From positions 558,001 through 622,000 of the forward strand of contig JBAOKB010000182.1 in assembly GCA_037044905.1 (NCBI GenBank): a stretch of 64,000 nt of DNA, read 5' to 3'. Below, piece by piece: positions 1 to 11,358 of the stretch. The DNA comes from Hortaea werneckii. Taxonomy: Eukaryota > Ascomycota > Dothideomycetes > Mycosphaerellales > Teratosphaeriaceae. Position 1 is the stretch's first letter; each line of letters opens with the position of its first letter. The notes beneath the pieces are model-generated. The model was not told the DNA's origin. It worked only from the letters and a program-made list of their open reading frames with translations, and made no database searches. The position numbers and the translations under genes are program-made.

Positions 1-187
1 GCGCGGGTATGGGAGCTAGAAACGTACTGCATGCAGGTGTATTAAGGTAGCGTGGAGTACCTAGGTAAGCAAGCATTATAAATGCACTCGGATGCCTACC
101 TTGTGCCATACCACCTCTCCCATCTTTCTCTTTTCAATCTAGACCAAACCGCTGTATTGGTCTTCTCGAAGGTCACAGGTCTTCACA

Positions 188-741
188 ATGTCTAACAGTA
201 AAAGCGTCTTCATTGTCGGCCCAGGCTTCATTGGCTGGAACGTCCTCCAGCTCCTCATCTCAGAGGGCTACAGCGTCACCGGATTCGTTCGAAGGAAGGA
301 ACATGCGGAACAGATCCAAGCATCCGGCGCTTCGGTCATCATGGGAGACCTTGGTGACAAGGCGAGCATCACCCAGCAGACTCTCAAGCATGATGTTGTC
401 ATCCAAACGGCCACAGCGAACCACTTGCCGAGCGCTGAAACCATCCTGGTGGTATCAAGCAGCGCGCAAGCAATGGTCAAATGACGACTTATATCCATAC
501 GTCCGGGACGGGTGTGCTCGACGATGGTGCTGCCGGAATGCATAAAACTGATAAGGTCTACCATGACAACGTCAAGTCCGAGATAGACTGTGTGTTGCCG
601 ACAATGCACCGCACAGGGAGATCGACCTTGCCATTACGCGAGCGCAGAACGACCTCGGCGACAAGGCGAAGATCGCGATTATGATCCCGCCTTTGATCTA
701 TGGATGTAAGCCATTGCCCTTTCCCCATCCCTCCTCACACT

Positions 742-778
<37 letters not shown>

Positions 779-1338
779 AGCTTTTCACCCTCTGGCTGAA
801 CAACTCCTCCAGTCAACCCCAAACACAAACGCATCACGATTCAAATCCCAACTCTCACTCGCTTCGCGTTGAAACACGGCTACGCCGCCCACGTGGGCAC
901 CGGCGCACCTGTCGAATCCAACATCCACGTCCTGGACCTCGCACGCGCATACCTCGTCCTCCTGCACCACTTAGAAGCCACTCCATCCGCCACCACCCTC
1001 GCAAACCCTTACTACTTCTGCGAAAGTACCGACGACGCCGAACCCACCTGGCGTGAAATCGCCGGTCTGATCGGCCGGAGTCTGCACCAAGCGGGTTTAG
1101 TCCGGAATGCGACGCCTAAGCAGCTGCCGAGGGAGCTCTACAGCGATGTCTTTGGGCCCTTTACCGATGCTGTCATCGGGTTGAACTCGCGGGTAGGGCT
1201 GTGAGGTTGAGGCAGCTGGGGTGGAAGCCGCGGGAGAAGGATTGGAGGCGGAGTTTGGTGGAGGATGAGTTGCCTGAGATCCTGAGGGATGATGTGGGGG
1301 AGGGGTTTATGGGTTATCGGGGTACGGTTGCCAGCTAG
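188..1338 (+). CDS. NAD(P)-binding epimerase/dehydratase-like protein, reading frame broken three times
   Basis: This is a Rossmann-fold extended-SDR/NmrA-like protein. The N-terminus (VFIVGPGFIG, residues about 7-16) is a dinucleotide-binding loop. Later stretches such as IYHTSG-type YIHTSGTGVLDD, IMIPPLIYG, NIHVLDLARAY and GLNSR are typical of fungal nucleoside-sugar-epimerase-like proteins; the substrate is unknown. The ATG is at 188. An intron runs 706-812 (GTAAGC...CAG) and its joint restores GFNPKH. The frame changes at about 449, 598 and 1193, each as if one base were missing (at 598 a CCC appears as CC), and the homologous reading then continues to the TAG at 1336-1338. Allowing for these, the product would be about 348 residues, normal for the family. 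Either this is a young pseudogene or the sequence has base-calling errors. Broken genes of more essential function nearby favour errors. The family call is firm; the coding status is not. Confidence 0.7.
743..776 (+). repeat. Poly-C tract, 34 uninterrupted C
   Basis: Thirty-four consecutive C residues lie inside the intron (706-812) of the epimerase-like gene, between the donor and the CTCCAG acceptor. On the transcribed RNA this forms a very long pyrimidine tract. The opposite strand is G34 and could form quadruplex structures. The length is probably imprecise in any sequencing method. Confidence 0.95.
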
Positions 1339-3065
1339 CTTTGCCTTCTTCTTGCTTCGGATCGTGGCGTGCACTCTCGCGCTGTTGATGAGTAGGCGGA
1401 CGGTGACGTTCCATTTAAATCTTTTTCACTTGTCCTGCAGTTATCTAGTCTGAGATGGTCGTGTTGCCTATACGTTGAATCACGACAGTAGTGTCATGTT
1501 CTTTCTCGGTGAAGCGATAGCGACTGCTTTTTGACAGCGTCTACGAAAGCTGGGATTCATCCCGATTGCCTGCACAGTGCGCACGATCCATACTTTCCAT
1601 AGACCCGGGAGTCGCTTAAGGCCTCTCTCTCTCTCGCACGGGTCGCTTGCGTATCTCATCTCTCTGCTTCCCTCTGAGAAAGACACGGGCACGGCCCTCC
1701 GGAGGCGCTTCCTCTTCTTCCCACCCCTGCGCTCTTTCTTAGCGAAGGGACGAGAGAACGGTCGCTGGGAGCGGCGGTGCCTGGCTTCCGGCGCCCGGCA
1801 GATCGATTATACGGTTGATACGGTAGGGTCCCCAGAAAAAAGCCTAATTTGTTATATTGATGAAAGTGGTCTCGGCTTTCGCTTCCCTACTTGTTGATTG
1901 GTCCGTGAACCTTTGTATTTTCTTTTGGCGAAATGAAGATATATGCAGGTGCTGGTTTCCTGCGTGGAGGAGGTCCGCCGGTTGTGCGGGTAACAGTGAC
2001 TGCGGTGCTGCGATGATGTGGTGCGTGGAAGCGAAGGCAGGCAGGTAGCTGGGTTTTGGGAATTGTGGGTGTGGCGAATCAGAGGGAAGCAGCCGGTTGG
2101 TACATGATTGATGGGCTGCGCGTTTCAGGAGCACCTTCTTCGTTGTGATCTACCTCCGTATGTTGGGCATGAAAGGGAAAGCGCTAAGCTGCCAAAACGG
2201 TCAGACAGAAACTGACATCATCTTTTCCGTTTTTTATTGCTCTTCGAGCTCGTGTACATCCTCAACCGTCCTAATGATGTACTGGAACATTGGTCAAGCC
2301 CGCCGCTGCCGAGTCAGGGTGCAGCATGGTCTGACTACAGCCAAAGTTTAGAGGGTCCGCCGCAAACCTTGAGCGGGATTAGTTTCGATGGAACCACGAG
2401 GAGAGTGCAAGCGGATGGTTGACACGGGTGGAATAACGACCTGATAGTGCACACAGACGGCATCGTGCACGGGGTACTGTAGTAGTCTAGATAGATACAG
2501 TACCGGGTCGCAGCGCACGATCTAGGTTCATCGCCCGAGTGGACAGGGCGCGGTACCTGCGTCGCGGCAGCGGGACGACCACGTTGAAAGGGCACTACTC
2601 GATATAGTCCAGGAACTTCTTCTGGGGCGATGCCAGAGCGTAATCTCCCGCCTCTGCTTTGGCCGACGGATGATCCTTGTCCTCGCGCAGCTTGGGAGCC
2701 CTGGAGGTTTCTGGCGGGTGTGTAGTGGCCCGTCACTTTTGGCGACGAAATGCCGCCGCGCCCTCCCTCCTTCCTCTTCACTTGCGATGCGCCCCTCTGT
2801 TTGCTCCAGCCGCGTGCGCGACGACGTCAGCCAGACTGCACTCCCCTTCACCAGCATGACTGACCCGCAATCTTCGCGCTCACCAGGAAGTTGAAGAAGA
2901 ACAAGGCTCGTCGGCAGAAGAAGCAGAGCGAGCGAGGAAGTTCTTAGGTCACGGCTCCCTCCGGCGAACATCATCTAACCCTGCCCCGCAGCTGTCGCGC
3001 GCCTTTTGTGCCACTGATAGACACGAGCGGCAGCCGGCCGGCGGCGGCCTGCATCTTCGGCCAAG
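1339..3065. other. Gene-free stretch between the epimerase-like gene and URC4
   Basis: I see no convincing gene in these 1.7 kb. Open frames on both strands are short, lack conserved motifs and mostly start from non-ATG codons. The part nearest 3065 should hold the URC4 promoter and leader; it is GC-rich around 2520-3060. No tRNA-like or repeat structure was found. Confidence 0.5.
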
Positions 3066-4660
3066 ATGGGTCTCTTCTCGCGCAAGTCCACCAAACATCA
3101 ACAACAATCCAACGGCAACCCTTCCAACAACGGCGACCTCAACACCCCATTCGCCATGAAGAGAGCCAACAGCAACCCGGCCCAGAATGCCACCATCCCC
3201 GCCATCCCCATGCCCAAGGCACCCGATCCCAATGTCGACCCCGTCGGCTACCTGCGCAGCATCTACGCAGTGCGGGAGCGAAGCCGACTGGTATTGGATA
3301 AGGCCAAGTTGAATCAGTTGCGACACTTTACCGTCGACATGTCCAAGTTCTCAGATACTGCTAACTACGTAGTCGCGATCATCAAGGTACGATCGAGCAC
3401 GACGCAAAAAGCATAACCATGACTAACATCTATCTAGCGTGACTTTGACGATTATTCCACGATCCCACCCCACGGCCGATGGCAGCATTTCGATGTGGGC
3501 GGAAGACCGAGGGTGGACCAGCTTATGGCAACATGGCCCAGTTCAGTCGACGCTCAGGAGCGTACAAGGAGACTGATGGACTTGTTCCTCGTGTCGGTGC
3601 TTCTGGACGCTGGAGCAGGCGCCAAATGGCAGTACAAGTCGAAAGAGAGCGGCAAGATGTTCAAGCGGAGTGAGGGCCTGGCAGTCGCGAGCTTAGAGAT
3701 GTTTAAGACCGGTCTCTTCTCGAGCAACCCAGATCAACCATTCCAGGTGGATCATGGAGGGCTGAAGAAGCTCACGACGGAGAAGATGGCCAAAGGTCTC
3801 CAAGTCTCCCCAGAGAACCCTATGGATGGCCTGGAGGGCCGGACCAACTTGCTGATCAGACTGGCCGATGCACTGCTGAATCAAGAGATCTTCGGACCCG
3901 AATCTCGAGCAGGGAACATGCTGGACTACCTCCTGGCACACCCGACCACCCATGTGTCAGCCGTGCCGATCATACCACTGCCGACGCTTTGGTCAACGCT
4001 TATGGACGGTCTTTCCACGATCTGGCCAAACACGAGAACACAGATTGACGGCACGCCGCTGGGTGACGCATGGCCATGCGCATCCATGCCCTCGCACCCG
4101 ACACATCCCTGGGAAAACATTGTGCCTTTCCACAAGCTGACGCAGTGGTTGACGTACTCTCTCATGGTTCCCATGCAGAAGCTGGCCAATGTCCATTTCG
4201 TCGGCGTGGAACTAATGACGGGGCTGCCAGAATATCGCAACGGCGGCCTGTTTGTCGATACCGGTCTCCTCACGCTCAAACCGGAAGACGCAAAGCGCGG
4301 CCTGGCGCAATACCAGATGAATGCGACGCGGCAGGGCCAACCAAACTACGAAGTCGTCCCGCTCTTCACAGCCGACGACGATGTGATCGTAGAGTGGCGA
4401 GCACTCACAGTGGGCTTCCTCGACATGCTACTGGACGAAGTCAACACTCTGCTCGGCCTCAGCGGCGACAAGAAACTTAGCTTAGCGCAGATGCTGGAAG
4501 CTGGATCTTGGAAGGTAAGGACGCATGAGCGTACAAACATCTGATCACATGATTGCTAACTTCGCTTTTCTTACAGGGCGGCAGAGAAATCGCCGAAGTG
4601 TCCCGCCCCAATACCAAAGAACCGCCGATCATGATCCTCTCCGACGGCACCGTCTTCTAG
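3066..4660 (+). CDS. URC4: Uracil catabolism protein 4 (URC4/Urg3, DUF1688)
   Basis: The protein is about 493 residues and belongs to the DUF1688 family, known from yeast URC4 and fission yeast urg3, which is needed for uracil breakdown through the URC pathway; its exact chemistry is not settled. Three exons: 3066-3386, 3438-4514 and 4577-4660. Both introns (51 and 62 bases) have GTACG/GTAAGG donors and TAG/CAG acceptors and are in phase 0. Recognisable family stretches are YLRSIYAVRERSRLV near residue 60, RDFDDYSTIPPHGRWQHF just after the first intron, EGRTNLLIRL and HKLTQWLTYSL in the middle, and the C-terminal SRPNTKEPPIMILSDGTVF. The N-terminal 50 residues are polar and low-complexity. 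The frame is intact, unlike the genes on both sides. No other URC gene is visible in the window, so it is not in a local cluster here. Confidence 0.88.
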
Positions 4661-5790
4661 GAGAGCTCGCTGATCGACGGATGGGAGCCGCCGCCGCCTG
4701 TGGTCCTGTAGGACAGCCGCCCTGGCGGGATCTCCGCGGATTTCTCCTTCTGGACTCAACCCTTCCTTCACGAATCTGCTTCACCAACAAGCCTTACCGG
4801 ACGGTGGACCTCAAGCAGCAGCGCACGTGTCGCTGGCCCGATCCTCGTCGAGCTCCCTGGATGCTCCGGCGCTCCGCAGGGAATGCATCCGCTCCGTGCG
4901 CATCCGGTTAGTAGGACTACACAGCAGGGCAGCGTGAGTAGTACCAGCTACCACACCGCTGTCGGCTAAAAGCCCTGCGGTCGAAACCCTGAAAGCTGCG
5001 ATTGGTCTGCAGCGGAAACTTCATGCCTTCTTTGTTCATTTTCTTCACCACCCATTCTTCACAACCCGGCTTCTTGATTTCCCTGGCCTTATGAACTTTC
5101 GAACGGCCCTTTGTTGTTACCTTCCAACTCAAGACATTTCTAAGGGATGGGGAAATGGGAATTTTTTGCTCTTCATTGATAGAAAACGGCAGAACCTCCA
5201 AAAATTGCGACGGAAGGCGTTCTTTCTTTTCTCTTCCTTGATTCATTTGTGGCAACGGGAGAGGGCTTGATGGGCGGGGGCTTTATGCATGCGTACGCGC
5301 ATCCTAACGGTGGGGTATATGAGAAACGGCCGAGGAAAAAAAAGTCACCAGATACCATATAGCGTTTTTGTGTATACAGTGCAGTTTACCAGAGGCGTTC
5401 GCCGGGTTTTGCGGTCCTTTTTTTTTTTTTTTTTTTTGGTTAACCCTTCCCCCTCCCCCTGCAAGCAGGGTTGTGCTCTGACATGGGTGGGCGGGTGAAT
5501 GGCATTGATTTTGCATCGATTTGGAAGTGTTGTCGATGCTCTGCCGTTGCAGACACAACTGACATCAGGGCTTTTATGAAAGGGACAATGCCTTGTTCGG
5601 AGTCATTCACATACTTCACTATCAAAGAAAGACTTGAGACACATGTTTTTCCTTCTACCTTGCCACACGCACTGTTTTAAAAGAAAGCGAACCACACACA
5701 CATCAATCTACCCTCCTAATCCACCGATCTGCCAAACCTTTTAGCAGATCCATCCCCTGACCATTCAAAACAAACCGTCCTAAAACAAAC
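4661..5790. other. Gene-free stretch between URC4 and the J-domain gene
   Basis: About 1.1 kb with no supported gene. It contains a T-run at about 5418-5439 and a C-rich leader immediately before the ATG at 5791. It is presumably the URC4 3' untranslated region followed by the promoter of the J-domain gene. Confidence 0.5.
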
Positions 5791-6839
5791 ATGACCACCG
5801 CTCCCGACAACATGAACCATCTCCTCCCCCTCTACACCCGCGTAGCCGACTCTCCAACCTCCCACGCCCTCTTCAACTTCCCCCCAACCTATGACCCTTC
5901 TCCCTCCGACCTCCGAACCGCCTACAAACACCTCGCTCTAGCCCTGCATCCGGACAAAGCGCCCCCAGGCCGCGAAGAACTCCATACGGCGCTCTTCCAG
6001 AAAGTGACCGCTGCGTTCGACGACCTCAACCGTCCTAAGCACGCAGCCGGGAAAACCAGATGCGACGGCAGAAGAGGGCACGCCGGGGGGAAGGAGGAAG
6101 TCTCATGTCCCATTACTGGAGGACTCCCTCCACGCCCGCGTGCACGATTTCCGGGAATGGTTGAAGATGCAGCGTTCAGCGGAGCTGGAGAAGCGGAAGG
6201 GCGAGAAAACAGCGCGGAAGGGGAAACGTTTAAGGGGTTTCGCTGCTGCGCGGGATCATGGCCAGCGTGAGGGTTCAGAGGGTTGGCAGGAGGAAGAGGA
6301 TGTAGTGGTGGAGGGGAAGGAGGAAAGTCTCCTCGCCGGCGCGAATCCGTGTGTGGCGCGTTCTTCGGCGCAGATGCAGCGGGAGGAGAAGAGGCGGAGT
6401 CGGTTCGTTGAGGGTGCCGGGTCGAAGATCAGAGCCGAGAAGAGGTTGGAGCGGTTGTACGCTTCTGGTGCGATTCCCACGCGGCAGTATGAGCAGGGCG
6501 TGCATGGCGCTTGAGGGGATGTCGGAAGTGGAGGGCGAGGTGCAGGGTTTTGTTGAGCAGGAGCCGGATCTCTGTGAGATGCTGGCGATTAGGGTGCCTG
6601 ATCCTGAGTCGGAACAGAGGCTTCTTTCGAACGCTGTCGCTGTTGAGGAGCTTTCGGAAGGCGTGGCTGCTTGTCTTGGATTGCTGCTCGTTGAAGTTGC
6701 TCCGAGCAAGTCAGGTCATCAAGGAACCCGGCGTGGGAAGAAGGCTCAAGTTGTTGATTCCTGGGAAGAAGAGGAAGATAGGCTGGCCGCTTCCGTTGAT
6801 GGGGCTTTGATCCGCACGACGACCTGTGAAAGTTGTTGA
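5791..6839 (+). CDS. J-domain (DnaJ-type) co-chaperone, frame broken twice
   Basis: The N-terminal 80 residues form a J domain: a helix reading DLRTAYKHLALALHPDK, with the diagnostic HPD at about residues 52-54, then FQKVTAAFDDL. J proteins stimulate the ATPase of Hsp70. The ATG at 5791 has an A-rich context. The frame shifts at about 6052-6055, where GGGAAAACC has one A too many, and the reading continues as PDATAEE and then LEDSLHARVHDFREWLKMQ, a coiled, Lys/Glu-rich region. It shifts again at about 6511-6512 (one T too many) and continues as EGMSEVEGEVQGF to the TGA at 6837-6839. With both corrected the product is about 348 residues. The C-terminal third after 6512 is less certain, because a different frame is also open near 6700. 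No GT-AG intron explains either shift. The specific J-protein class is not recognised. Confidence 0.68.
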
Positions 6840-7509
6840 TCTTGTTCTACGGGCGTTGGCGTTTGGGTTTTGCAGTCTGCGATATGTATATCTACATGCG
6901 ACGGTGTGTAAGCATATTCTTTTGCTTAGGAGATATCAAGCATGTCATCAAGTGAGTATCGCGTGCTCTGGCGAATATGATTGAATACATAGTCCCAATA
7001 TTTCTCCTTGAGAAGTGAAACTCTCCTAATTCGAAGCATCGTATGCATTACATGTCTCTCTGCCTTATGTATGGCGACAAGCCTCGGGTGGGTGTTGTCA
7101 TGGAAAGCCCGATCTTTCCGATCTATTCTTCTGATCTATCAACGATCCAATGATCTTTCGAACTTTTTCTCACTAGATGACGAGTACCGGCAGCCGATTG
7201 CGGTCAATGTGGAGATGATCACCTATTGAGCCACCGTCGATTGTCGCCATAGAAACGTATCTGTGAAAGCGTTCGCCGCTTGACCGGTTCAAGTCGGTGC
7301 CGGCAACCAAACTTCGACGAATGCGCGCCCGGGCCAAGCGGATTTACTCTGCTAGCCTTTCTAGAGCAAGCTCGTACTGAGGCCCCTGGAAGCTTCTGCT
7401 CAACCATGCTATCCCCATGCCTAGGGTGCACAAAATCAAGACAAGCACACCTCGGCAGCAAAAGACCACAATAACCTGTCGCCAACTTCACACGGCCCAG
7501 CCATGACTC
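6840..7509. other. Intergenic, between convergent J-domain and Vps54 genes
   Basis: This 670-base stretch separates two genes that point at each other, so it should hold two 3' untranslated regions. I see no gene, repeat or structured RNA in it. Confidence 0.5.
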
Positions 7510-10500
7510 TCAACCCTTCCCCTTCTCACCCCCTTCCTTCCCCTCCCCACCCTCGTTCTTCTTCCCACCCTCCAGCCCCACCTTCCCCCTCACAACCTCC
7601 GCAACCTCCTCACCCACCTCCCTGAACCCTTCCAACTTCTCCAACTTCGCGCGGAAAGTCTCGGCGTCCTTGACTAACCTCTTGTTACCTCTCCGTTTCG
7701 CATTCTGGTTCTTGACTTCGATGGCTTTGAAAGCGGTCACCCACTGCTCACGGTACTGCTCCGCGATCCTGCGCATGATCAGACCGACGTCGAATTCGCT
7801 GAGATGTCTGCTCAGGACGCGGTGGAAAGTCAGAGTTTGCTTGGTGAGAGTTTCGATGAAGGGGCTTGGGGAATCGACTTCTCCGTCTTCCTCTTCCTGG
7901 TCGTCACCGTCTGTGTCGTAAGTGGCGGTGTGAAGAGATTTGATGTGGGATTGACTAGTTCCCGTCATGATGTCGACGAGCTTGTCGTGGATGCCGGATT
8001 GGTGGTCTTGGTAGACGCGTTTGGTCTTGTCGAATTCGGCGAGGATGGATGTTTGGCCTGAGCTTGGGAGGTGGCGCCGGGCGCACTCTCTCATGTAGGG
8101 TACTAGAGCTATGACGAAGGAGAGGGCCTGCGAGGCGAGAGCGAGGTGTTTGGTCGTGATGTTCTTTAGACCGGCGGAACGGGTGGCGCCTGCGCCGAGG
8201 ATGAGTTGCGTGGAGCGGGAGTTGAAGGTCTTGAGGACTTCGAGGAGAGCCGAGGATATGGAGGAGGTCATGGAAGGCAGGGTTGCTGTCAGACTGAGGA
8301 AGTGGTCCAGAGTGGGAAGGAGCTGGATGGCGGAACGGACGAGAATAAAGCGGTTGTCGTCAATGTAAGCCGGCTTGCTCGCGATCTTTGTTCCTGTCGC
8401 AACGGCCCCATTGGTGTTGGGAGTACTGGTTCCGTTAGTATCCGCAGCCTTGTCACCAGCCCCTACTTCTGCTGATTCTGATGTCCTTTCAGGGCTGTAG
8501 CCAACATCCTCCCAAATCGCCTTCCTCCCCTCCGTCCATTCTGGCGGATCTCGTGACATGGATCCTAGCACCTTTTGCAACACTTTCTCATCCGCCTCGG
8601 TGAAATCCTTTGCATTCCAATCATCGCCGTCGAGAATCCCGGCCACTTTCTCTGCCTCACTGGTTCCCATGACTTGAACAAACCCACTAATCTGCGCATT
8701 GATCACACCTCTCAACGCCTGGCTTCCACGTCCAGAGACAGCTTCGCATTCGTCTGCAAATAGACGATTGAGAGTGAAATACCGCAGGAACCTCTCTTGT
8801 GGTAATCTGATACTCTGCTCATTGCGTACTTTGAGAACCCGAGTGATCTGGTTTTGTGCTGTATCGACCGCCTGTCCTAAGAGGCTGGACATATCAAGAG
8901 CCTGCGAGAGCTCCTCTTGGACGTCCTGCTGTGTATTTTGTACCGCAATTCTTGGCGGGTTGTTGGCTTTCCCGCTTCCATTGGCAAGCTGAGCATCAAG
9001 CGAGAACATTTCGGGACTCTTTGGCGGCAAGCCTGGGCTCTTTGGTGGAGACGCTATTGGTGACGTTGCGTTGGTAGTGGGAGGTTGCATCGAAGAGGTA
9101 ACGTCCAGCAAGACCTTTGTCTGAGTGCTGACTCTTCTCAGCGCTTCGCCTACGGAAGTGTACACGCTCATCAGCAATCCTTCGGCATCGTGTGCATCCA
9201 TAGCACGCAGGTTTCTCGCCAAAATGCTTGACTTCTCCTGTTGTGTGAGCTTCGCGCCACCCCTTGTGCTCGTAGAAACCATGCTGTCTGCATCTTCGTC
9301 GTTCGAGCTGGGCAAGTGCTTTCTAATCAATTCCTTCATGAATTTCTGCACTGCTTCACGATATGCTGCCGTCGCCGGGGCCGTGTGGCCTGCTCTCCCT
9401 AGCCCTTTGAGCGACGAAAGCAGAGCTGTTCTGAACTGTTGATCGGTTTCCATGTATGTAGGCGGGATTCCGCGTTGTCGTGACCAGCGTTTTAAGGTGT
9501 CCTCTTTCGGCACGCGATCAACGTGTTGGCGTAAATCATCAATAAGAATCTTAGTGAAACGGGAGGCAAAGCCAGCGCCAATGCGGTATTGAAGCTCTTG
9601 TAAACCCGAATCAAGGCCTTGTAGCGCCTTCAATGACCTTAGATCGATTAGGTCATTTTGTTGCCCTTCAGCAGAGGGTTCTGGCTGACCCGAAGCCAAT
9701 CTTCCCACCTTCTCCATCTGCTCCACAGCTTCCTCGTATTCGCCTTCGTCGACGAGACTGTCAGCTCGTTTCACCTCGCTTACGACTTGTTCGACTTGCT
9801 GCGTTGCTCGAGCCAGCTTGGCAACATTCGCCCTTTTCCTTTTTTTGGCAGCAACTTCGAGCCCCCGGATAGCGACCTCTTCATCTAGCATTCTCAGGTC
9901 TTCTCGCAAGCCTTGGATTTTGGCCACACTCTCCTCAGCTTCATTTTGTAGACTTTTGAGACTTCCTAAAGCTTGGAAGAAGCCGGAACTAGCAGTGCTG
10001 ATGTTGTTGATGAGGTGTACTTCAACCGTGTCCATGTACCAGCTCAATTTCTCCTGCAAGATTGCATTGGTCGCCAGACTCTTGCGTGGTGGCTGAGGTG
10101 CGCCATTCGCTTGCTTGTCAACCGTTCCAGGCGGGGCCGTACTATTTCTGCGCGCTCAGAGACGATGTCGAACGTTCTCGGATTCTCAAGATGGAAGTCC
10201 TCCTCGAAGTACACGTTTGGAATGGTATTCAAAGGCGTCGGCTCATTCCTTCCCCGCCTCCACTGTGCGCTGCTTCTCCTTCTTGGACCACCAGGGGTTG
10301 GAGTCTCTACAGGGCTCAACGTCGCAGCACTGTGCTGCCTCCGTAACTTTGGGCTGACCGAGCCGTCTTTGCTTCCTCTTGACTCTATCGCCTCTGCAAA
10401 TCGATCGTGCCTACCCTCCTCCCTATCTCCCTTCTGCTGCCCTTCCTCCTGCCTCCCTCGCTGGAAGGAATCGAACAATGGCCCAATTCTCCCAAATAGT

Positions 10501-10897
10501 CTCGGAAAGTCTCTGGTGCAACATGGGGGATATTGGTCAATGTCACTGGCGGGATGTCTCGGGTCGTCGGCGCGCGGTAGCCAGTGTTGGGCTGGGTCTG
10601 GGGCATGAGACCCGTCCGCACAATAGGCGGGTGTAAGAGGGTGGAGATTGCATTCTGATGCGTGGACTCCCGGACAGTGCTCCCCCTCCGGCTGCCATGG
10701 GAGGTATCCAGACTGCCGCCTACGGAGGTGACGGACAGAGTACTAGCGTTGCTGCCTCTTCTCGGCGCATAGCGACTGCTGCTGGATGGGCGGTGGGACG
10801 TCGGCGAGGTGGGCGGGAACGGGTATCCGGTCTGGCTAGGGGAGGTCGGGGACAGCGTGGTATCAATGGAGATTCGAGGAGAGGGAGCGTGGGACAT
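7510..10897 (-). CDS. VPS54: Vps54, GARP tethering complex subunit, frame broken twice near the N-terminus
   Basis: Vps54 is a subunit of the Golgi-associated retrograde protein complex, which tethers endosome-derived vesicles at the trans-Golgi. Family stretches include RDIPPVTLTNIPHV and IPNVYFEEDFHLENPRTF near the N-terminus, then EKLSWYMDTVEVHLI, QEKSSILARNLRAMD, and a C-terminal half with LMRRIA-type helices of the Vps54 domain. The first ATG is at 10897. At about 10480 (GGGCCC reads GGGCC) and about 10133-10136 (a C run one base short, read on the minus strand) the frame jumps; supplying one C at each site rejoins strongly conserved segments (GELG to FDSFQRG; VRP to PGTVDKQ). The 849-codon main frame 10059-7510 is intact. 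The expected length is about 1129 residues, normal for filamentous fungi. The C-terminal tail is Glu/Gly/Lys-rich low complexity. Confidence 0.88.
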
Positions 10898-11358
10898 CCT
10901 GGCGTCCTCTTGGAATCTTTCGCCAGAGACCTCATGGACAATGGACTATCATGGTATAAAGGGAGATATGGGCCGATACAGTCAACGATGCAAGCGAATG
11001 CGTGTCGTCTAGGAGGCCGATCTCCATCCGTTTCGCGCGCCCCAGATCCCAAGCTCTCGGCCGCCTAAACACGCGACGCCCATCTCGGCAGCTTCGGCCC
11101 GACGGCTCATGGAACCTGAGTTCGCCCATCTCAAACTCGTGCGGCCACTCCCGCACTATGCAAACAGCATCCACCATCCTCGCACTTTGCACTTTTCATA
11201 CACTACGCTCAGACTGGGCAGTCAGCAGGCAGAGGCTGACCATGCAAGATAAACATAACCTAGACGGCACTAAGAGATTTACCGGTGCCGTTCAATCTGT
11301 TAATGGTCCGAGAAAAAAGAGTATATCACAATATCTACATCTACTAACTTGCAGCACA
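10898..11358. other. Intergenic between Vps54 start and MFS transporter end
   Basis: About 460 bases between two minus-strand genes: the MFS 3' end side is near 11358 and the Vps54 promoter lies next to 10898. No other feature recognised. Confidence 0.5.

Noticed and set aside
2335..2974. Overlapping 148-codon minus-strand frames upstream of URC4
   Set aside because: Two overlapping frames of equal length with Arg/Ser bias suggest open GC-rich non-coding DNA.
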